The notes beneath the pieces are model-generated. The model had not been told where the DNA came from and searched no databases. It saw only the letters and a list, made by a program, of their open reading frames with translations. Of a DNA stretch of 64,000 bases, positions 27,932-36,573 are shown one piece after another. The first letter of the stretch is position 1, and each line of letters starts with the position of its first letter. The position numbers were made by a program, and so were the translations under genes. Location: contig JANYKW010000079.1 of assembly GCA_025358025.1 (NCBI GenBank), positions 62,001 through 126,000 of the forward strand, read 5' to 3'. The stretch comes from Bacteroidia bacterium. GTDB lineage: Bacteria > Bacteroidota > Bacteroidia > Bacteroidales > Prolixibacteraceae.

Positions 27932-28534
27932 GTGAAAAAAATCAGATTGAAAATTCTCGGGCTATCCTACAGTCAGGATCAGTCTGGTGCCTATGCACTG
28001 GTACTGGCCGAAACCGATGGAAACAGGCGCATACCTATTATCATTGGTGCTGTTGAAGCTCAGGCTATTGCCATCAATCTCGAGGGACTGAAACCTCCAC
28101 GTCCATTGACACACGATCTTTTTACAACTGTGCTTTCGACCTTTGAAATTCTGATTACAGAGGTGTTTATCCACGCATTCGAAGAGGGCATCTTTTATGC
28201 AGAGATGAAATTAACCGGAGAAAAAGGAAATTTCAGCATTGACTCCAGAACATCAGACGCCATAGCCCTGGCACTGCGTTGCAATTGCCCAATCTATACA
28301 ACAGAAGAGGTAATGAGTAAAACCGGCATTCTTATCGATTTCGAAGACATTGAGGAGGAACCTGCCATAGAGGATGAACTGGACGAACATTCTGTCTACG
28401 ATGAATTCACGCTGGATGAACTTAACGAAATGCTCGAAAAGGCTATAGGCGATGAGGAATACGAAAAAGCTTCCGTTATTAGGGATGAAATCAGTAAAAG
28501 AGGATATCCGGAACAACCCCCAACCATCGAATAA
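27932..28534 (+). CDS. Bifunctional nuclease family (DUF151) protein with UVR motif
   Basis: A 200-aa protein. Residues 1-135 form the DUF151 domain (LVLAETDGNRRIPIIIGAVEAQAIAI, then IDSRTSDAIALALRCNCPIYTTEEV), called bifunctional nuclease after a plant homologue. Near the C-terminus lies a UvrB/UvrC-like helical motif (LNEMLEKAIGDEEYEKASVIRDEI). The role in bacteria is not settled. The start is a GTG at 27932. It is followed by thyA after 8 nt, so it is likely co-transcribed with thyA and folA. Confidence 0.85.
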   Translation: MKKIRLKILGLSYSQDQSGAYALVLAETDGNRRIPIIIGAVEAQAIAINLEGLKPPRPLTHDLFTTVLSTFEILITEVFIHAFEEGIFYAEMKLTGEKGNFSIDSRTSDAIALALRCNCPIYTTEEVMSKTGILIDFEDIEEEPAIEDELDEHSVYDEFTLDELNEMLEKAIGDEEYEKASVIRDEISKRGYPEQPPTIE

Positions 28535-28542
28535 CTATTTGA

Positions 28543-29337
28543 ATGAGACAATATCTCGATCTGTTAACACTCCTGCTCGAAACCGGGAATGACCGGCCTG
28601 ACCGTACCGGGACTGGAACAATCAGCCGGTTTGGCCACCAGATGCGCTTCAACCTGGAACAAGGTTTTCCGGTTATAACAACAAAAAAGGTACATCTCAA
28701 ATCAATCATTCATGAACTTCTGTGGTTTCTGAAAGGAGATACCAATGTGAAATATCTGCAGGATAATGGGGTGAAGATCTGGAACGAATGGGCCGGAGAG
28801 GATGGTGAGCTAGGACCTGTATATGGCCACCAATGGCGTTCCTGGTCTGCCCCTGATGGAAGAGAGATCGACCAGATTTCTCAGGTGATTGACCTGATTA
28901 AATCCAGGCCTTCCTCACGAAGACTTATCGTCAGTGCATGGAATGTAGGTGATCTTGATAAAATGAAACTTCCACCATGCCATCTGCTTTTCCAGTTTTA
29001 TGTCAACGATGGGAAACTCTCCTGCCAGTTGTACCAGCGAAGTGCCGATGTATTTCTGGGAGTGCCCTTCAACATCGCCTCTTATGCCCTCCTGACTATG
29101 ATGGTAGCCCAGGTAACTGGGCTGAAACCTGGAGATTTTATACACACTTTCGGGGATGCTCATATTTACAACAACCATTTGGATCAGGTCAGACTGCAGC
29201 TGTCAAGGGAACCCTATCCGCTTCCGCAGATGAAGATCAATCCGGCAGTGAAAAACATCTTTGATTTTATATTCTCCGATTTTGAACTGGTAAATTATCA
29301 GGCCCATCCGCATATCAGAGGAGATGTATCGGTGTGA
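28543..29337 (+). CDS. thyA: Thymidylate synthase
   Basis: A 264-aa cytoplasmic enzyme that methylates dUMP to dTMP, using methylenetetrahydrofolate and releasing dihydrofolate. The length equals E. coli ThyA. Marks: [17 protein letters not shown], the catalytic cysteine in [34 protein letters not shown] and GDAHIYNNH. It lies between the DUF151 gene and folA, the usual pairing in which FolA regenerates the folate consumed. Confidence 0.98.
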   Translation: MRQYLDLLTLLLETGNDRPDRTGTGTISRFGHQMRFNLEQGFPVITTKKVHLKSIIHELLWFLKGDTNVKYLQDNGVKIWNEWAGEDGELGPVYGHQWRSWSAPDGREIDQISQVIDLIKSRPSSRRLIVSAWNVGDLDKMKLPPCHLLFQFYVNDGKLSCQLYQRSADVFLGVPFNIASYALLTMMVAQVTGLKPGDFIHTFGDAHIYNNHLDQVRLQLSREPYPLPQMKINPAVKNIFDFIFSDFELVNYQAHPHIRGDVSV

Positions 29338-29372
29338 AAGATGAAATAAATTGAAAGAAAAAACAAGCAAAT

Positions 29373-29864
29373 ATGATCCACCCAAATATCTCCATCATTG
29401 TCGCTGTTGCCCGGAATTTTGCCATTGGCCTCAGTAACGATTTGCTTTTTCATCTCCCCGAAGATCTGAAACGCTTCAAAAGAATCACCACAGGGAAAGC
29501 CCTGATTATGGGAAAACGTACTTATCACTCGCTTCCAAGGGCTCCGCTTCCCAATCGGAGGAATATTGTAATAACTGATATTCCCGGAGAAACTTTTCCG
29601 GGTTGCGAATCAGCTAATTCAATTGAAGAAGCTATCAGTCTGGTAAAGAACGAACCGGAAGCTTTTGTTATTGGCGGCGGATTGATTTATAAGCAGTTTT
29701 ATCCCCTGGCGGGAAAACTATACCTGACACTCGTGCACAAAGAGATGGAGGGGGATACTTTTTTCCCTGCAATCGATTTCAGGGAATGGAATGAAACAGC
29801 ACGCGAAGATCTTTTCGATGAAAGAAACGGAATTCATTATTCATACCTGGATCTGGTAAGGTAA
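29373..29864 (+). CDS. folA: Dihydrofolate reductase
   Basis: A 163-aa chromosomal-type enzyme that reduces dihydrofolate with NADPH. Marks: ISIIVAVARNFAIGLSNDLL, LPEDLKRFK, ALIMGKRTYHSL, LPNRRNIVIT and VIGGGLIYKQF. The active-site tryptophan common in bacterial enzymes (LLWHLP) is phenylalanine here (LLFHLPED). This is a natural variant whose effect cannot be read from sequence. Last gene of the DUF151-thyA-folA cluster; convergent with ppa, with a 7-nt gap. Confidence 0.96.
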   Translation: MIHPNISIIVAVARNFAIGLSNDLLFHLPEDLKRFKRITTGKALIMGKRTYHSLPRAPLPNRRNIVITDIPGETFPGCESANSIEEAISLVKNEPEAFVIGGGLIYKQFYPLAGKLYLTLVHKEMEGDTFFPAIDFREWNETAREDLFDERNGIHYSYLDLVR

Positions 29865-29871
29865 TGGGTTA

Positions 29872-30546
29872 TTAATCATCCAGTACCAGCATTTTCCCCA
29901 GGTTATCGAAACGATTGCTGTAATCCTGCATCGAGGTTCTGATTACTTCAAGTGCTTCCTCCCGGTCGTATATCGCTTCAATCACTGTATTCCCCTCTTC
30001 TCCGGGAATATCCTTGTAGGTAAGGAAATAGTGTCGCAAGCGTGTAATGACATGTTTGGGAACATCATTCAGGGAGGTAAAGTGACCATAAACAAAATCG
30101 TTATTCAAAACAGCGATAATTTTATCATCCGCTTCATCTCCATCAATCATTCTTAAGCCTCCGATTGGTTTGGCAGTTACTAAAATGTCGCCATGATGAA
30201 TAGATTTCTCAGTAAGCACAACAATATCTATAGGGTCTCCGTCGCCTTTAACGCCCTTCTTGCCTGTTTTTTTTGAACAAAGGTCGCCGACAAGTTTTCC
30301 GCAATAAGTTTGAGGGATAAATCCGTACAAGGCCGGACAAACATTGGAATACTGCTGAGGCCTGTCTATTTTAAGGTAACCTGAGTCTTTATCCACTTCG
30401 TATTTCACTGTATCAGTAGGTACTACCTCAATGAAAGCAGTAACTTTATCCGGCGCATGATCCCCAATGTGAATACCATGCCATGGATGCGATTTGTAAC
30501 GCAACCCCATCAATCGTCCAATCGGATCTGAGAATTTATCTGCCAT
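29872..30546 (-). CDS. ppa: Inorganic pyrophosphatase (family I)
   Basis: A 224-aa soluble pyrophosphatase that hydrolyses the pyrophosphate made in biosynthesis. The metal-binding signature DGDPIDIVVL is present, along with IVPTDTVKYEVDKDSGYLKID-like N-terminal strand, YGFIPQTYCG and IDGDEADDKIIAV. It is somewhat longer than E. coli Ppa. Start at the ATG at 30546. Upstream on the same strand lies a decayed oxidoreductase fragment. Confidence 0.92.
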   Translation of the reverse strand: MADKFSDPIGRLMGLRYKSHPWHGIHIGDHAPDKVTAFIEVVPTDTVKYEVDKDSGYLKIDRPQQYSNVCPALYGFIPQTYCGKLVGDLCSKKTGKKGVKGDGDPIDIVVLTEKSIHHGDILVTAKPIGGLRMIDGDEADDKIIAVLNNDFVYGHFTSLNDVPKHVITRLRHYFLTYKDIPGEEGNTVIEAIYDREEALEVIRTSMQDYSNRFDNLGKMLVLDD

Positions 30547-30662
30547 AATATGTTTTTTATCTTATTACAATTATACCCTTAATTAGGCTTAATTGTTGTG
30601 AAGATCACGATAATAGTATAAAAAAAGGAATTTATTGCAGTTCATATCCTGAATATCCTAAT

Positions 30663-30953
30663 TTATACTTTAGGCTCCCAGCCCTTTTCGCATGATCTGC
30701 TCCTGAGTTTTTGAGCCTCTTTGTCCCCGATAATATGACCATTTATCGGATCAACATGAATGTCACGCCCCACCCGCCATGCGATATTTCACAGTTGCAT
30801 GGCTACCACACTTTTAAATCCGGTTTCAACAGATCAATTTGGACGACAGTTGTTGCGGATGGCATCAAGAAAGTCGGCAACATGGAGGCTGTCCAGTCCA
30901 GGTCGGGGCTGCCAGTATTCCGGCCATTGGAACTTCTGTTTACCATAAAGTAA
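30663..30953 (-). pseudogene. C-terminal remnant of a Gfo/Idh/MocA-family oxidoreductase
   Basis: The frame from 30953 down to the TAA at 30665-30663 reads as a clear C-terminal part of a Gfo/Idh/MocA oxidoreductase: WPEYWQPRPGLDSLHVADFLDAI, then RPN, VETGFKSVVAMQL, NIAWRVGRDIHVDPINGH, IIGDKEAQKL and a GWEPKV end. Two in-frame TGA codons interrupt it, at 30836-30834 and 30791-30789. Upstream the resemblance is lost in A/T-rich sequence, so only about 97 codons remain. Family members use NAD(P) on sugars or related compounds. The small plus-strand ORFs over this stretch are shadows. The rest of the 518-nt gap between ppa and the YifB gene (30547-30662 and 30954-31064) is AT-rich and shows nothing I recognise. 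Confidence 0.8.
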
Positions 30954-31064
30954 ATTGCAAAAAAATTTAAATTCCCAAAGTTGGTTTTCCTGCATCAAAA
31001 TACATTTTTTTCTTATTAATCCAAAATTTCAATCCCCTTCGTTGAGCGCAGCAAATTTTGAACT

Positions 31065-32600
31065 TTATGACCCCCAACCCTCCCGATCCAGACTCCGGTA
31101 CTGGATTGCCTCCCCCAGGTGATCGGATTGGATATTTTCAACTCCTTCAAGATCGGCAATGGTTCTTGCAACTTTTAAGATCCTGTCGTATGCCCTGGCG
31201 GAGAGTCCCAGCTTTTCCATGGCATTTTTGAGTAATGCTTCACCTGCCCTGTCCGGATTGCAATACAAATGCAAAAGTTTGGTGTTCATCTGTGCATTAC
31301 AATAAATACCGGCCTCCTCAAATCTAAGCCGTTGAATCTCCCGTGCTGAAATTACCCGGGCACGAATGGTATCGCTTGATTCACCCGAACTCATGGCAGA
31401 AAGCTGGTTGAATGGTACCGGCACCACCTCAAGGTGGATGTCAATCCGATCAAGCAAGGGACCAGATATCCTGTTCAGATATTTTTGCACGATCCCCGGA
31501 GCACATACACACTGTTTGGTTGGATGGTTGTAATAACCGCACGGGCATGGATTCATCGAAGCTACCAACATGAAGCCAGCCGGGAACTCAACAGAACTCT
31601 TTGCCCTGGATACGGTAATAGTCCGGTCCTCGAGAGGCTGTCTCATTACCTCCAAAACAGATCGTTTGAATTCAGGTAATTCATCCAGAAACAACACCCC
31701 GTTATGGGCCAGGGAAATTTCACCCGGTTGCGGTATAGAGCCCCCACCTACAAGCGCAGCATCGGAAATAGAATGATGCGGGCTGCGAAAAGGTCTGCAG
31801 ATCATCAAAGAAGTTTGGGTTTCAATCTTCCCCGCTACAGAATGTATCTTGGTGGTTTCCAGCGCTTCTTTCAAGGTGAAAGGGGGAAGAATCGTCGCTA
31901 TTCGCTTCGCTAACATGGTTTTTCCTGCTCCGGGAGGTCCGATCATGATTAGATTATGCCCCCCTCCGGCCGCAATTTCCAGTGCTCTCTTAACATTTTC
32001 CTGCCCCTTCACTTCAGAAAAATCAACCTCGAAACGATTCTTTCCAGAATTGAACTCTTCGCGTGTATCAATTACTGTTTGTTTGAGCGAAATGCCACAA
32101 TTGAAATAATCGATCACCTCCCGGATATTTTCGACACCATATACTTTAAGTTTATCAACTACAGCTGCTTCTCTTGCATTACTCAAAGGAACAATCAATC
32201 CTTCAAAACCCTCTTCCCTTGCCCTGATGGCTATTGGGAGCACTCCTTTGACAGACTGCAATCCGCCATCGAGAGAAAGTTCTCCCATCATAACAAACCG
32301 CCCAATCTCGCGGGCATTAATCTGTTCTGATGCTGAAAGTATTCCCATTGCTATGGGAAGATCATAAGCCGAACCCTCTTTGTGAATATTTGCCGGAGCC
32401 ATGTTAATTACCGTCTTTTTACCTGGTAATTTAAATCCATTGAAACGGAGAGCAGCATCAATTCTTTGCTGGCTCTCCCTGACTGCCTGGTCAGCCAGGC
32501 CGACCATGTTAAATCGAATGCCCCTTGAAACATCTACCTCGATTGTAATGGTAGTTGCATCGATACCGTGGACCGCACTTCCGTAAGTTTTTACCAGCAT
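31065..32600 (-). CDS. YifB/ComM family Mg chelatase-like AAA ATPase
   Basis: A 511-aa protein with an N-terminal Lon-protease-like domain (VEVDVSRGIRFNMVGLADQAVRESQQRI), a central AAA ATPase (Walker A GPPGAGKTMLAKRI, Walker B GVLFLDELPEF), a cysteine cluster (CPCGYYNHPTKQCVC) and a C-terminal helical domain (LGLSARAYDRILKVARTIADLEG). In competent bacteria, ComM is a helicase that promotes branch migration during recombination of incoming DNA. Its role here is inferred from family only. Start at the ATG at 32600. It is divergent from mutL. Confidence 0.95.
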   Translation of the reverse strand: MLVKTYGSAVHGIDATTITIEVDVSRGIRFNMVGLADQAVRESQQRIDAALRFNGFKLPGKKTVINMAPANIHKEGSAYDLPIAMGILSASEQINAREIGRFVMMGELSLDGGLQSVKGVLPIAIRAREEGFEGLIVPLSNAREAAVVDKLKVYGVENIREVIDYFNCGISLKQTVIDTREEFNSGKNRFEVDFSEVKGQENVKRALEIAAGGGHNLIMIGPPGAGKTMLAKRIATILPPFTLKEALETTKIHSVAGKIETQTSLMICRPFRSPHHSISDAALVGGGSIPQPGEISLAHNGVLFLDELPEFKRSVLEVMRQPLEDRTITVSRAKSSVEFPAGFMLVASMNPCPCGYYNHPTKQCVCAPGIVQKYLNRISGPLLDRIDIHLEVVPVPFNQLSAMSSGESSDTIRARVISAREIQRLRFEEAGIYCNAQMNTKLLHLYCNPDRAGEALLKNAMEKLGLSARAYDRILKVARTIADLEGVENIQSDHLGEAIQYRSLDREGWGS

Positions 32601-32731
32601 AATTCCAGTGTTTTCAATCTTTTTGTGGGATACTCTTAAATATACCGATTTTTGAGGAGAAAAGGAAATCGGTGCGTATAATTAAGATCAAACTCCATTG
32701 AGTTTTTCAATATTAAAGCTGAATTATCCGT

Positions 32732-32739
32732 TATATTTG
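32732..32739 (+). promoter_or_regulatory. Probable -7 box of mutL
   Basis: TATATTTG followed by C, about 60 nt before the mutL start. No TTG at 19-20 nt upstream. Confidence 0.5.
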
Positions 32740-32797
32740 CATGATTATTGTTGAGCCGGTTAATGCCGAAAATTGAATATCTATAACTTCTTTGCCA

Positions 32798-34651
32798 GTG
32801 TCAGACGTTATCCATCTCTTACCCGACTCCGTTGCCAACCAGATCGCTGCCGGTGAAGTAATTCAGCGACCTGCTTCCGTTGTCAAGGAGCTGGTCGAGA
32901 ATGCCATAGATGCCGGCGGAGATACTGTCACTATCCATGTTAAAGATGCCGGCAGAACACTGATCCAGGTCATCGACAATGGCAAGGGAATGTCTCCCAC
33001 CGATGCCCGCATGGCATTTGAGCGTCATGCAACTTCAAAGATCCGGGAAGCGAACGACCTGTTTTCTGTCCGGACAATGGGGTTTCGGGGTGAAGCACTT
33101 GCCTCGGTAGCTTCTGTGGCAGAGGTGGAATTACGTACCCGTCAGCAGGGTGAAGAGCTGGGTACTTTCATGCATATCCTTGGCTCTGTTTTACAAAAAC
33201 AACAAACAGACCACTGTCCGGAAGGTTCAAATTTTGCTGTAAAAAATCTCTTTTTCAACGTACCAGCCCGACGAAAATTCTTAAAATCAAACAGCTACGA
33301 ACTAAAAAATATTATTACAGAGGTTCAGCGTATTTCCCTCGCCAATCCCGGGTTGGCGATCTCTTTCTTCCACAACCAGTCACCGGTATATGAACTTCCT
33401 TCGGAAAATGTACGGAAAAGAATTGTCGGACTTTTCGGTAAAGCGATCAATCAGAGCCTCACGCCGGTAGAAGCAGAGACTTCTTTGGTCAAAGTTTCCG
33501 GATTTATCGGTCAGCCAAAGTTTGCCAAAAAAAGTTTTGGCGAGCAGTTTTTCTTTGTGAACGGCCGCTTCATGAAGCACCCCTTCTTCCATAAAGCGGT
33601 AATGAATGCCTTTGAAAGAATTTTACCTCCCGATGCGATCCCCTCGTATTTTCTTTTCCTTGAAGTTGATCCTGCCACCATAGACATCAATATACACCCT
33701 ACCAAAACGGAGATAAAATTTGAAGATGAGCAGGCAATATGGCACATTCTCAGTGCATGCATCCGTGAAGCTATCGGCAAATACAATCTGATGCCAACCA
33801 TTGATTTTGATCAGCGGGGTTCGATTGATATTCCTATACCTCCAGGAAAAGGAAGCAGTTTCTCTCCTCCTGAAGTAGAGATAAACCGCTATTACAACCC
33901 TTTTAAGCAGGAGAGCTATCCGGGAGCGTGGACTGATTCAGGAAGAAATCACAACCAGGCAGGACAGTGGGAAAAACTTTACCCGGGAACAGAGAGAAAC
34001 AGTGACGGAGAGACGGGGAGGCGGGGAGACGAAGAGACGGAGAATTGGCAGGGGACACATTCGTTGGGAAGCGAGCAGGAGTACCAGACGACCAACTTTA
34101 TGCAGGTCAAAAACAGATACATTCTCACGCCTGTTAAATCCGGAATAATGCTTATCGACCAGCGGGAGGCACATGCAAGAATTCTATATGAAAATTTCAT
34201 GCAGAATTTCAGCACACACCTTGCTGCCAGTCAACGGCAACTCTTCCCTCCTGTATTGGAACTTAACGCTGCGGATGCCGAAATTTTAAATGCGCTCAGG
34301 GAAGAGCTGCACCATCTCGGATTTGAAATCCGACCGGAAGCAGATCACCATTTTTACATAGACGGGACACCCGGAGTATTGAGCCATCTGGATGCCAAAG
34401 ATTTGGTTGAAAGTGTAATCGCTTCATTCCAGTTTCGCCCGGTTGATCTGATGGAGGAGATCAAATCTCAGCTGGCACTGGTTTTGGCACAATCATCCTC
34501 CGTCAATTATGGAGTATCCCTGAAACAGGAGGAGATGGGTGCTCTATTCAACCAGCTATTTGCCTGCCACTCGCCCGGATTTTCTCCTGCAGGGAAGAAA
34601 ATCATCTCTATCATCGCGCTGACAGATATTGAAAATCTCTTCAAAGATTAG
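32798..34651 (+). CDS. mutL: DNA mismatch repair protein MutL
   Basis: A 617-aa GHKL ATPase that links MutS to downstream mismatch repair. N-terminal motifs are complete: VVKELVENAIDAGG, DNGKGM, ATSKI and GFRGEALASV, then FFNVPARRKFLKS. The start is taken as the GTG at 32798 (VSDVIHLLPD); a TTG at 32792 is also possible. The linker near residues 398-415 is encoded by a purine-rich minisatellite and is low-complexity. In the C-terminal domain the endonuclease motif DQHA(x)2E(x)4E reads DQREAHARILYE, so the metal-binding histidine and first glutamate are missing and nicking activity is doubtful. Confidence 0.96.
   Translation: MSDVIHLLPDSVANQIAAGEVIQRPASVVKELVENAIDAGGDTVTIHVKDAGRTLIQVIDNGKGMSPTDARMAFERHATSKIREANDLFSVRTMGFRGEALASVASVAEVELRTRQQGEELGTFMHILGSVLQKQQTDHCPEGSNFAVKNLFFNVPARRKFLKSNSYELKNIITEVQRISLANPGLAISFFHNQSPVYELPSENVRKRIVGLFGKAINQSLTPVEAETSLVKVSGFIGQPKFAKKSFGEQFFFVNGRFMKHPFFHKAVMNAFERILPPDAIPSYFLFLEVDPATIDINIHPTKTEIKFEDEQAIWHILSACIREAIGKYNLMPTIDFDQRGSIDIPIPPGKGSSFSPPEVEINRYYNPFKQESYPGAWTDSGRNHNQAGQWEKLYPGTERNSDGETGRRGDEETENWQGTHSLGSEQEYQTTNFMQVKNRYILTPVKSGIMLIDQREAHARILYENFMQNFSTHLAASQRQLFPPVLELNAADAEILNALREELHHLGFEIRPEADHHFYIDGTPGVLSHLDAKDLVESVIASFQFRPVDLMEEIKSQLALVLAQSSSVNYGVSLKQEEMGALFNQLFACHSPGFSPAGKKIISIIALTDIENLFKD
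33990..34042 (+). repeat. Purine-rich GGAGAGACGG minisatellite inside mutL
   Basis: The tract is almost all A and G, with ACGGAGAGACGGGGAGGCGG followed by GGAGACGAAGAGACGGAG. It stays in frame and encodes a charged stretch (SDGETGRRGDEETEN) in the MutL linker. It shares 10-mers with the reverse complement of the tract at 13078-13124. Confidence 0.65.
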
Positions 34652-34670
34652 CGTTTCTCATCCGTTTCCT

Positions 34671-34678
34671 TATTTTTG
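34671..34678 (+). promoter_or_regulatory. Possible -7 box of the first rhomboid gene
   Basis: TATTTTTG followed by C, 26 nt before the ATG, right after the mutL stop. No upstream TTG at the right distance. Confidence 0.45.
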
Positions 34679-34704
34679 CAAAAAATGATCTGAAAATTAG
34701 TACC

Positions 34705-35523
34705 ATGCAATTTCGTTCTTCCTCCCCTTTTGCGATGCCACCTGTTGTCAAGAATCTGATTATGATCAATGTGGTCATGCTGGTTGCCACCTGGGCTTTG
34801 AAGTCCACCGGATTGGATCTCACTGAAAAACTGGGACTCTATTATCCCGGATCTTCGAATTTCAGACCCTATCAGCTTGTGACGCATATTTTTATGCATG
34901 CCAGCTTTGGACATTTGTTTTTCAATATGTTCGCCTTATATATGTTTGGCAAGGTTCTTGAAATGGTTTGGGGTCCAAAACGCTTTCTGATCTATTTTTT
35001 GGTCACTGGTTTGGGTGCTGCGACATTACATCTTTTTGTAAATTATCTTGAATTATCGCATGTTGCCAGGACTGTGGAAGCCTTTAGCAACACACCGTCA
35101 CCCGAACTTCTTGCCACATTTGTAAAAACCAATTTAGGCAGCCAGGCTGCACCATGGGTTCAGGATTTTATTAATCAATGGTCTGATTCACCAGGCAATC
35201 CTGCACTAACACAGAAAGGCATTGACATTGTACAACAAATCTTCCAGCAAAAAATTAATATTCCGACGGTAGGGGCCTCCGGGGCTGTATTTGGTATCCT
35301 TCTCGCATTTGGAGTTCTTTTCCCCAATACTGAATTGATGTTACTTTTTCCTCCTGTACCTATCAAAGCCAAATACTTTGTGATGGGCTACGGCTTGATA
35401 GAGGTCTATCTTGGTTTTACTCAATCCAATAGCAACGTGGCCCATTTCGCCCATCTGGGAGGGATGCTTTTCGGGTACATGCTGATAAGATACTGGAACG
35501 TCAGCTCGAAAGATTTTTATTAA
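34705..35523 (+). CDS. Rhomboid family intramembrane serine protease
   Basis: A 272-aa polytopic membrane protein. Rhomboid marks: FGHLFFNMFALYMFG in the second membrane segment, the serine nucleophile in VGASGAVFG, and the catalytic histidine in FAHLGGMLFGY. A longer loop of about 70 residues lies between the third segment and the GASG segment. These enzymes cut within or close to membrane segments; the substrate is unknown. It is followed 82 nt later by a second, diverged rhomboid gene. Confidence 0.92.
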   Translation: MQFRSSSPFAMPPVVKNLIMINVVMLVATWALKSTGLDLTEKLGLYYPGSSNFRPYQLVTHIFMHASFGHLFFNMFALYMFGKVLEMVWGPKRFLIYFLVTGLGAATLHLFVNYLELSHVARTVEAFSNTPSPELLATFVKTNLGSQAAPWVQDFINQWSDSPGNPALTQKGIDIVQQIFQQKINIPTVGASGAVFGILLAFGVLFPNTELMLLFPPVPIKAKYFVMGYGLIEVYLGFTQSNSNVAHFAHLGGMLFGYMLIRYWNVSSKDFY

Positions 35524-35605
35524 CGATTCCTTTTCAACACTGGATTAATATTAAGTTTAAAAAAGATCGGAAAAATTGTAACAGGTGATTTAAAATCTGA
35601 CTGAA

Positions 35606-36490
35606 ATGGGAATTACCGATGAGATAAAGCTTTCCTACCAGCATGGATCCTATTTGACGAAATTGATATATATCAACATCGCAGTATGGATTGTTGTTCG
35701 GCTGGCTGCTGTATTTCTGGTTCTTGGCGGTAATGAAAATCTTGCCTTCATCAGCTGGCTGGCATTACCAGCCTCTTTCGGACAATTCTTAACCCGTCCG
35801 TGGACACTTATCACCTACATGTTTTTGCATTATGAGCTTTGGCATATCCTGTTCAATCTGCTTTGGCTTTACTCATTCGGAAAAATCTTCCTTGAATATC
35901 ACCAGCCACGCAAATTGCTGTGCATTTATATTTTCGGAGGAATTTCAGGAGGCATCTTTTTTATGGCTGCATATAACTTCTTCCCCTATTTCCAGCATGC
36001 CATTGCATTCTCTCAGCTACTCGGAGCCTCGGCAGCTGTGATAACTATCGTCGTTGCAACAGCAGTCTATGTTCCCAATCACGTGATTCATATCATATTG
36101 ATTGGCCCTGTAAGAATTAAATGGGTTGCACTGTTGTCTGTATTGCTTTATGTAGTAAATCTGACAGGCGACAATGCCGGAGGCAATTTCGCCCACCTGG
36201 GTGGTGCATTCTGGGGACTCTTTTACATGTCCCTTTTAAGATCGGGAATGGATATCTCCACAAAGTCAGAGCGATTTTTCGACAGGCTGTTTAACTGGTC
36301 TAAACCAAAAAGAAAACTGACTGTTGAATATAATTCAGGCCATTATCGCGACTACAGTTACAATAAAAATAAAAAAGCACAGCAGGAGGAGGTCAACCGC
36401 ATTCTTGATAAAATCAGTACAACCGGTTATGAAACATTAAATCCTGAAGAAAAAGAGATACTATTCAAAATGAGCGGAAAAAATAAATAA
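35606..36490 (+). CDS. Second rhomboid family protein
   Basis: A 294-aa membrane protein of the same family but more distant. The histidine motif NFAHLGGAFWG is present, and YMFLHYELWHILFNLLWLYSFG corresponds to the HxxxN segment. The nucleophile motif reads LGASAAVIT (GASA rather than GASG): the serine is kept but the next glycine is alanine. A cytoplasmic tail of about 60 residues follows the last membrane segment, ending with an EVNRILDKISTTGYETLNPEEK-like helix. Together with the previous gene it forms a tandem pair, possibly paralogues with different substrates. Confidence 0.88.
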   Translation: MGITDEIKLSYQHGSYLTKLIYINIAVWIVVRLAAVFLVLGGNENLAFISWLALPASFGQFLTRPWTLITYMFLHYELWHILFNLLWLYSFGKIFLEYHQPRKLLCIYIFGGISGGIFFMAAYNFFPYFQHAIAFSQLLGASAAVITIVVATAVYVPNHVIHIILIGPVRIKWVALLSVLLYVVNLTGDNAGGNFAHLGGAFWGLFYMSLLRSGMDISTKSERFFDRLFNWSKPKRKLTVEYNSGHYRDYSYNKNKKAQQEEVNRILDKISTTGYETLNPEEKEILFKMSGKNK

Positions 36491-36573
36491 CAAGGAGAGG
36501 TTCATCATTAAATAAATTATTTTCCGGTGACTCAAGTATTAAATAAAGAAGCTTCTCAACCAACTTTCGTCCA

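Noticed and set aside
30711-30953. 80-codon plus-strand ORF upstream of the YifB gene
   Set aside because: It is antisense to the decayed oxidoreductase fragment, which explains the open frame.
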